Source: DASZHA01 sp035938265
GTDB taxonomy: Bacteria; Chloroflexota; Dormibacteria; DASZGP01
Direction: 5' to 3'
DNA length: 11,549 bases
Assembly: GCA_035938265.1 (NCBI GenBank)
Contig: DASZHA010000102.1
Span: forward strand, 1-11,549
Shown: positions 6,910 to 11,549 of the stretch, in pieces
How positions within the stretch are numbered: position 1 is the stretch's first letter
How the letters are laid out: every line of letters begins with the position of its first letter
Made by a program: the position numbers and the translations under genes
Notes under the pieces: generated by a model
Told to the model about the DNA's origin: nothing
What the model saw: only the letters and a program-made list of their open reading frames with translations
The model's database searches: none

Positions 6910-8289
6910 TCACCGGCCTGACTCCACTTGCACGGCAGCGCCGTCCGAAATTCCCGACAGGTCGCCGGCAATGACCGCCTCGCTGCCGTCGAACGCCGCC
7001 CAGGCCCCTTCCGACGATTCGGCCGACCGGACGAGCTTCCCCGTCACCTCCACCCAGGAGCCGTCGCTCACGCCGGTCTGCACCGGCGTCCGCACGGCCT
7101 TGCCGTCCACCGCCAGGTAGCAACAGGTCTGGTTGCCGATCTGGGTGACGGCCGACACCGGCAAGGCCCGGACGTTGGGTCGTTCGATGAACACCGACCC
7201 GTAGGCGTACATGCCGGGGAGGAACTCCGCCTTCGGGTTCGGCAGCTCGATCTGGGCCATGAGCGTGCGGCTGGTGCTGTTGAGCGCCCAGGAGGTTCGC
7301 GTCACCCGCGTCGCGACTTCACGCCCCGCCAGCGCCGGCACCCGCACCCGGGCCTGGGACCCTGCGGCAACGTAGGCGGCGTCCGCCTCCGGCACGCCGA
7401 CGACGAACAGCACCGGGTCGATGCGGTTGATCACGTACAGCGGCGTGGCCCGGCTGGGCGACACCCCCAGGGAAAAGGTGCCTTGCGAAGGGTCTCCGCT
7501 CGCGGGCTGCACGAAGTCACCGCTGTTCACGTTGCGGGCGAAGACGACTCCGTCGTAGGGCGCGGCAATCGTGAGGTAGCCGACCAGGGCCGCCAGCCGG
7601 CGCTCCTCCGCGCTCGCCACCTGCACCCGCGCCTCGGCGGTGCCGATATCGGCCTTGGTCCTCTCCGTGGTGGCCTCCGCGGCCAGGCGCTCGGCGTCGC
7701 GGGTCTTGACCGCCGCCCGCGAGGCCTCGCGGGCCGCCTGGCTCGACTTCAGTTGTCGCCGCGTCTCGTCGAGGACCTGTTGGTCCACCACCCGCTCTCC
7801 GACCAGGCCGGTCAGCCGCTTGACCTCGCTCTCCCAGCGCTCCACGTCGGCCGCGTAGCGGTTCACGTCGGCCCGTGCCTGGGCGACCGTCTCGGTGGCG
7901 GCCGTTACGTTGCGCTGCGCGACGAGGTGGAGCTTGTGGGACTGCTCCACCAGCGCCCGGTCCAGTACGACCTGGGCCTGCATCTGCCGGTGCTGCTCGA
8001 CCAGCTCGGGCGCAGTCAGCTCGACCAGCGTCGCGCCCTTCTTCACCCGGTCGCCGATGTCCACGTTCCACTTTTCGACGAAGCCGGAAACTTTCGCATA
8101 GAGGGCAGTGCGCTCGTACGCCCCGATCACCCCCGGCTGCTCGACGGTGCGCTTTACGGTCCGGTGTTGGGCGTGGACCACCTTGACCGTCGGGTCGAGG
8201 CTGATCGGCGACGCGGGAGGCGGCTTCGGGTCGGAGCAGCCGCACGCCAGGCCGAGGGGCAGCAACAGGGTGAGCCAGATACGGTTCAT
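6910..8289 (-). CDS. RND periplasmic adaptor (membrane fusion protein), probable lipoprotein
   Basis: Adaptor of 459 residues that would bridge an RND permease and an outer-membrane channel in the periplasm. The N-terminus is a short lipoprotein-like signal: MNRI, a Leu-rich core, then LACGCSD, with C16 or C18 as the lipidated cysteine (neither is a perfect lipobox), followed by a Pro-rich linker. Then come the first half of the barrel-sandwich/lipoyl domain (about 50-96, with AKVSGFVEKWNVDIGDRV), a long Ala/Glu/Arg-rich coiled-coil hairpin (about 97-235), the second lipoyl half (about 238-265, APYDGVVFARNVNSGDFV), a beta-barrel (about 285-350) and the membrane-proximal domain (about 365-459). 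The length is slightly above the usual 370-420. The start ATG overlaps the stop of the preceding permease (ATGA) and has GGAG 8 bases upstream, so the two are probably translationally coupled. It is the only adaptor in the window, so the two downstream permeases may also use it. Which permease it actually serves cannot be read from sequence alone. Confidence 0.94.
   Translation of the reverse strand: MNRIWLTLLLPLGLACGCSDPKPPPASPISLDPTVKVVHAQHRTVKRTVEQPGVIGAYERTALYAKVSGFVEKWNVDIGDRVKKGATLVELTAPELVEQHRQMQAQVVLDRALVEQSHKLHLVAQRNVTAATETVAQARADVNRYAADVERWESEVKRLTGLVGERVVDQQVLDETRRQLKSSQAAREASRAAVKTRDAERLAAEATTERTKADIGTAEARVQVASAEERRLAALVGYLTIAAPYDGVVFARNVNSGDFVQPASGDPSQGTFSLGVSPSRATPLYVINRIDPVLFVVGVPEADAAYVAAGSQARVRVPALAGREVATRVTRTSWALNSTSRTLMAQIELPNPKAEFLPGMYAYGSVFIERPNVRALPVSAVTQIGNQTCCYLAVDGKAVRTPVQTGVSDGSWVEVTGKLVRSAESSEGAWAAFDGSEAVIAGDLSGISDGAAVQVESGR
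8286..8289 (-). other. ATGA stop/start overlap between permease 1 and adaptor
   Basis: The TGA of permease 1 (8288-8286) shares bases with the ATG of the adaptor (8289-8287). Such four-base overlaps usually indicate translational coupling and so a matched output of the two proteins. Confidence 0.93.
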
Positions 8290-11200
8290 GGGTGGCGCTC
8301 CGGGAGACCGGGGTGAGAGGCGGTGGGGCCGCCCTGCGGCGCTTCAGGCTCACGGCCGTTTGGGTCGTAGTGCGCGCTGGCCGGGTCGTCGGGGTGCAGC
8401 GACGGCGAGCGGGGCGCCGTCCGGCCCATCAGCAGGGCGAAGACGGACGGGACGATGAAGAGCGTCACGAACGTGGACACGACCAGCCCGCCGATCACCG
8501 CCCGGCCGAGCGGCGCCTGCATCTCGCTGCCCCGCTCCAGGGCCAGGGCCATCGGCACCATGCCGACCGTCATGGCGCAGGCGGTCATCAGGATCGGCCG
8601 CAAGCGGTCCTGCGCGCCGGCGCGGGCGGCCGCGGGGACCACCTTGCGCTCGCGCCACTCCTTGTCGATGAACGTCACTAGCATGACCGAGTTGGACACC
8701 GACACGCCGATGCACATGATCGACCCCATGAACGACTCAATGTTGAGGGTTGTGCCGGCCAGCAGCAGCATGACCACCACGCCGCAGAGGACCCCCGGCA
8801 CGCTCGACACCGACGCCAGGGCCAGGCGCGGCGACTCGAAGTACGCGGTCAAGAGCACCAGGATCACCACCACCGCGATACCCAGGCCGGTCCCGAGCGA
8901 GGTGAACATCTCGCGCATTGGCGCCACCTGGCCGCGCGTCTCGACTCGGACGCCTTTCGGCGGCCGGCCCGCGGCGGCGATGGCCTGCTCGACCTGACGG
9001 GAGGCGCGGCCGAGGTCCTCCCCCTCGACGTTGGCGGTGATGCTCACGTAGCGCTGCATCGTGCTGCGGTCGATCTCACCCGGCATGGTGCCCTGGCCCA
9101 CCTTGGCCACGTCGCGGATCATCAGGTTCAGATCGGGGCTCACCATCCGGAGCGGGAGCGTCTCCACCTGTTCCGGCGAGTTCATCCGCGGCGTGGGGAC
9201 CATAACTTCCACCTGGTAGTCGATACCGCTCTTTGGGTCGCGCCAGAAGTTGCGGGCGACGTAGCGGCTCGACGAGGTGGCCACCACTACCGCGTCGCCC
9301 ACCTGCCGGGCGGTCACGCCGCTCAACCCGGCGCGTTCGCGGTCGATCTCGACGGGCACCGTCGGGTAGTCCAGCTCCTGCTGGAACTGCACGTCGCGCA
9401 GGAACGGGATCTTGGCCATCTCTGCCTTGAGCCGCAGCGCGTGCGCCCGGGCGTCGGCGAGGTTCGGGCTGGCGACGACGATCTCGACGGGGGTCGGCGA
9501 GCCGAAGCTCATCACCTCGCTGACCATGTCGCCCGGCTCGAACCCGAACGTCACCTGCTCGGCCCGTGTCTTCGCGGGCCCCGGGGCCAGACCTTGTGCC
9601 CGGAGAAACTCCGCCAGCCAGGGTTTCACCTTCTCCGGCAACGCCTTCCGCAGCCGCTCGCGGAACGCTTCCAGGCGGGTGCCTGAGCCCTCGCGCAGGG
9701 CGACCCGCATCTGCCCGTCGTCCGGGCCGCGCATGAACAAGATGAGGTTGTTGACCGAGTAGAGAGGCGCCTGCTGCCCGGCGAAGCCCATCGAAATGGC
9801 TACGTTCTCGGCCCCGGCCTCCTCCTGGATCACCTGAAGCGACTTCACCCAAATCTGGCGGGTGATCTCGAAGTCGGAGCCGGGCGGGGCTCGGAAGCGC
9901 AGCACGAACTCGCCCGAATCGACCTGGGGAAACAGCTCCGTCCCGAGCCGGGGCCCAAGCCCCCCGAGCAGCGCGGCGCAGAGAGCAAAGTAGGCCGGCA
10001 CCACCAGCCAGCGCAGCCGTACGAGCCAGCCGACGGCTGCGCCAAATGCGGCCTGCACCCGCGCGAAAGAAAAGGAGGGAAGACGAAGATGGAGGCGCGA
10101 AAGGGGGCCAGGACGACGGCCTGGCGGTTCTGTCCCCGCGCTGGCGTTCCGAGCTTCCGCCGTTCCGTGGTGCTTCAGCAGCCAGACCGACAGCACCGGC
10201 ACGACCGTGCTGGAGAGGACATACGACGAGATCATGGCGAAGCCCACCGCCAGCGACAGCGGCAGGAACAGCGACCGCACCGGCTCGGCCATGATGAACG
10301 CCGGGATGAACACCGACAGGATGCACAACAGCGCCAGCAACCGCGGCACCGCCGTCTCGTTGCTGCCGCGCTCGACCGCCCGCGCCAGCGACGGCGTCCG
10401 CGCCATCTGCACGTGGATATTCTCGATCGACACCGTCGCCTCATCGACGAGGATGCCGATCGCCAACGCCAGCCCGCCGAGCGTCATGATGTTGATCGTG
10501 TTGCCCGTCAGCCAGAGTGCGAACAAGGAGCCCAGCAGCGCCATCGGGATGTTGAACACGACCACCACCACGCTGCGCCAGTCGCGCAGGAAGATCAGGA
10601 TCATCAGGCCGGTCAGCGTCGCGCCGATCAGGCCCTCCGTCGCCACGTTCCGGACGGCCGTGACAACGGTCGGCGATTCGTCGAACGCGAAGCTGATGTC
10701 CACGTCGTCCGGCAGCACGCCCTTGAACAGCGGCATCGCCTTGTGGATGTCGGACACCACCTGGAGCGTCGAGGCGGTGTTCTTCTTGACGATCGGCAGG
10801 TAGACCGACTTGCGGCCGTCTACCAGGGCGTAGCCGTAGATGATGTCGGTGGCGTCGGCGACCGTCCCCACGTCGCGCAGGTAGACGTTGCGGCCGGGCT
10901 TGAGCGGGATGCTGCCGAACTCCTTTGGATCGCGGATCATGGCATTGTTGGGGACGAGCGGCATTTGGCCGCGGATATAGAGGTTGCCGGCGGGGCTGAC
11001 GACGTTGCCCTGGCCGATGGCATCGACCACGTCCTGGGGCGTCAGGTTGTAGGCCCGCAGCTTATCGGGATCGACGCTGACGACGATCGAGCGCTGGCTC
11101 GCGCCGAACGGGGAGGTGGCGACGGTGCCGGGGACCCGCGCCTGAACCAGGGCGCGAATACGGTTCTGTGCCAGGTCACCAATCTCCCCGAGGGGGCGGG

Positions 11201-11549
11201 TCTTGCTCTTGAAGACCAGGTAGCCGACCGGCACGCTACCGGCGTCCATCTGCATGATGAGCGGCGGCAACGTGTTCGCGGGCATTGCCGACAGCGCCCG
11301 GGTCGCCTCGCTATCGACCTGTGCCATGGCGCTGGCCATGTCGGTGCCGGGGTAGAACGACAGCTTGATGACCGCGACCTGTTGGATGCACTTCGACTCG
11401 ATGTTGCTGACGCCATCGACGTACTGGAACTGGAGCTCGAACTGGTTGACCAGGATCCCTTCCATCTGGCCCGGGTCCAGGCCGCCGTAGTTGAGGAACA
11501 CGTAAATCTGCGGCTGGTTGATCGGGGGGAAGATATCGACGCGCATGCG
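8286..11549 (-). CDS. RND efflux permease, DE-type subfamily (5' end outside window)
   Basis: Inner-membrane RND permease that would export substrates from the periplasm or inner membrane using proton flux. The frame is open to the right edge. The first in-window Met precedes the conserved RVDIFPPI stretch that normally follows TM1, so the true start lies about 30-35 codons outside. Numbering from that Met: first porter domain about 1-295, TM2-TM6 about 300-458, cytoplasmic loop with an odd 34-residue insert about 461-494, TM7 about 505-530, second porter domain about 535-880, TM8-TM12 about 885-1040, hydrophilic proline-rich tail to 1086. TM4 carries LAIGILVDEA with D368 and E369 where AcrB has Asp-Asp. 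TM10 has S951-N952 where AcrB has Lys-Asn. R981 and T988 match AcrB R971 and T978. The stop overlaps the adaptor start. It is not a CusA-type metal pump by its TM4/TM10 residues; the substrate is unknown. Family call is firm, subfamily call moderate. Confidence 0.93.
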   Translation of the reverse strand, partial: RMRVDIFPPINQPQIYVFLNYGGLDPGQMEGILVNQFELQFQYVDGVSNIESKCIQQVAVIKLSFYPGTDMASAMAQVDSEATRALSAMPANTLPPLIMQMDAGSVPVGYLVFKSKTRPLGEIGDLAQNRIRALVQARVPGTVATSPFGASQRSIVVSVDPDKLRAYNLTPQDVVDAIGQGNVVSPAGNLYIRGQMPLVPNNAMIRDPKEFGSIPLKPGRNVYLRDVGTVADATDIIYGYALVDGRKSVYLPIVKKNTASTLQVVSDIHKAMPLFKGVLPDDVDISFAFDESPTVVTAVRNVATEGLIGATLTGLMILIFLRDWRSVVVVVFNIPMALLGSLFALWLTGNTINIMTLGGLALAIGILVDEATVSIENIHVQMARTPSLARAVERGSNETAVPRLLALLCILSVFIPAFIMAEPVRSLFLPLSLAVGFAMISSYVLSSTVVPVLSVWLLKHHGTAEARNASAGTEPPGRRPGPLSRLHLRLPSFSFARVQAAFGAAVGWLVRLRWLVVPAYFALCAALLGGLGPRLGTELFPQVDSGEFVLRFRAPPGSDFEITRQIWVKSLQVIQEEAGAENVAISMGFAGQQAPLYSVNNLILFMRGPDDGQMRVALREGSGTRLEAFRERLRKALPEKVKPWLAEFLRAQGLAPGPAKTRAEQVTFGFEPGDMVSEVMSFGSPTPVEIVVASPNLADARAHALRLKAEMAKIPFLRDVQFQQELDYPTVPVEIDRERAGLSGVTARQVGDAVVVATSSSRYVARNFWRDPKSGIDYQVEVMVPTPRMNSPEQVETLPLRMVSPDLNLMIRDVAKVGQGTMPGEIDRSTMQRYVSITANVEGEDLGRASRQVEQAIAAAGRPPKGVRVETRGQVAPMREMFTSLGTGLGIAVVVILVLLTAYFESPRLALASVSSVPGVLCGVVVMLLLAGTTLNIESFMGSIMCIGVSVSNSVMLVTFIDKEWRERKVVPAAARAGAQDRLRPILMTACAMTVGMVPMALALERGSEMQAPLGRAVIGGLVVSTFVTLFIVPSVFALLMGRTAPRSPSLHPDDPASAHYDPNGREPEAPQGGPTASHPGLPERHP
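8298..8301 (-). promoter_or_regulatory. Ribosome binding site of the adaptor gene
   Basis: GGAG lies 8 bases before the adaptor ATG, inside the last codons of permease 1. It supports the chosen start together with the signal-peptide-like N-terminus. Confidence 0.65.
10065..10166 (-). other. Odd in-frame segment in the TM6-TM7 cytoplasmic loop of permease 1
   Basis: About 34 residues (in-window residues 461-494) rich in Gly, Pro, Arg, Ala and Ser sit between SVWLLKHH and the amphipathic FARVQAAFG segment. The DNA has runs of purines and pyrimidines unlike its surroundings, including GAAAGAAAAGGAGGGAAGAC on the plus strand at 10065-10084. The frame stays open. Confidence 0.5.

Noticed and set aside
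6928..8316. 462-codon open frame on the plus strand opposite the adaptor
   Set aside because: It mirrors the adaptor gene in a GC-rich antisense frame and shows no recognisable domain.
10107..10125. Inverted repeat GCCAGG/CCTGGC as a terminator or regulatory hairpin
   Set aside because: It lies inside a coding region, the stem is only six bases in GC-rich DNA, and no T-run follows; it may be chance.
9076..10326. 416-codon minus-strand frame in a second phase of permease 1
   Set aside because: Shadow frame; the RND porter and TM motifs are all in the main frame, so there is no frameshift.
8286..11549. Heavy-metal (CusA/CzcA) efflux pump for permease 1
   Set aside because: TM4 and TM10 lack the CusA-type acidic pattern and no metal-site methionine arrangement is visible, so a metal substrate is not supported.

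Overview
The window is one densely packed, GC-rich (about two-thirds G+C by eye) block of five genes. All lie on the minus strand, so transcription runs from the right edge to the left. The genes encode two classes of RND-type multidrug/solute efflux permease, one periplasmic adaptor lipoprotein and one cytosolic beta-hydroxyacid-type dehydrogenase. RND pumps with a periplasmic adaptor imply a Gram-negative (diderm) organism. The high G+C, the long glycine-rich insertions in the pump proteins and the DE-type first permease make me think of Planctomycetota (or a similar GC-rich environmental phylum), but that is inference and not proven by anything here.

Layout in transcription order: (1) 11549-8286, an RND permease of a subfamily with Asp-Glu instead of Asp-Asp in TM4 and no TM10 lysine; its first 30-odd residues lie outside the window. 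(2) 8289-6910, the adaptor (membrane fusion protein), joined to gene 1 by an ATGA stop/start overlap. (3) 6874-5942, an NAD(P)-binding 3-hydroxyisobutyrate dehydrogenase-family protein with a clear Shine-Dalgarno. (4) 5928-2095, a 1277-residue HAE1/AcrB-like permease, far longer than usual because of a roughly 158-residue Gly/Thr/Ala/Met-rich insertion and a C-terminal hydrophobic extension. (5) 2098-1, a second HAE1/AcrB-like permease starting at GTG inside a GTGA overlap with gene 4; its last third lies beyond the left edge. The largest gap between genes is 35 bases, so an operon is very likely. No promoter or terminator is visible, and the promoter should lie to the right of the window.

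How they may work together: permease 1 and the adaptor form one coupled translation unit. The two tandem HAE1 permeases have no adaptor of their own in the window and may share the single adaptor, or pair with each other in the manner of MdtBC. No TolC-type outer-membrane factor is seen. The points most worth a second look are the low-complexity insertions at the same docking-domain turn of both HAE1 permeases, the roughly 95 percent nucleotide identity between these two genes over about 436 bases of the membrane domain (suggesting gene conversion or a recent duplication), the dehydrogenase inside a pump operon, and the unusual proton-relay residues of permease 1.
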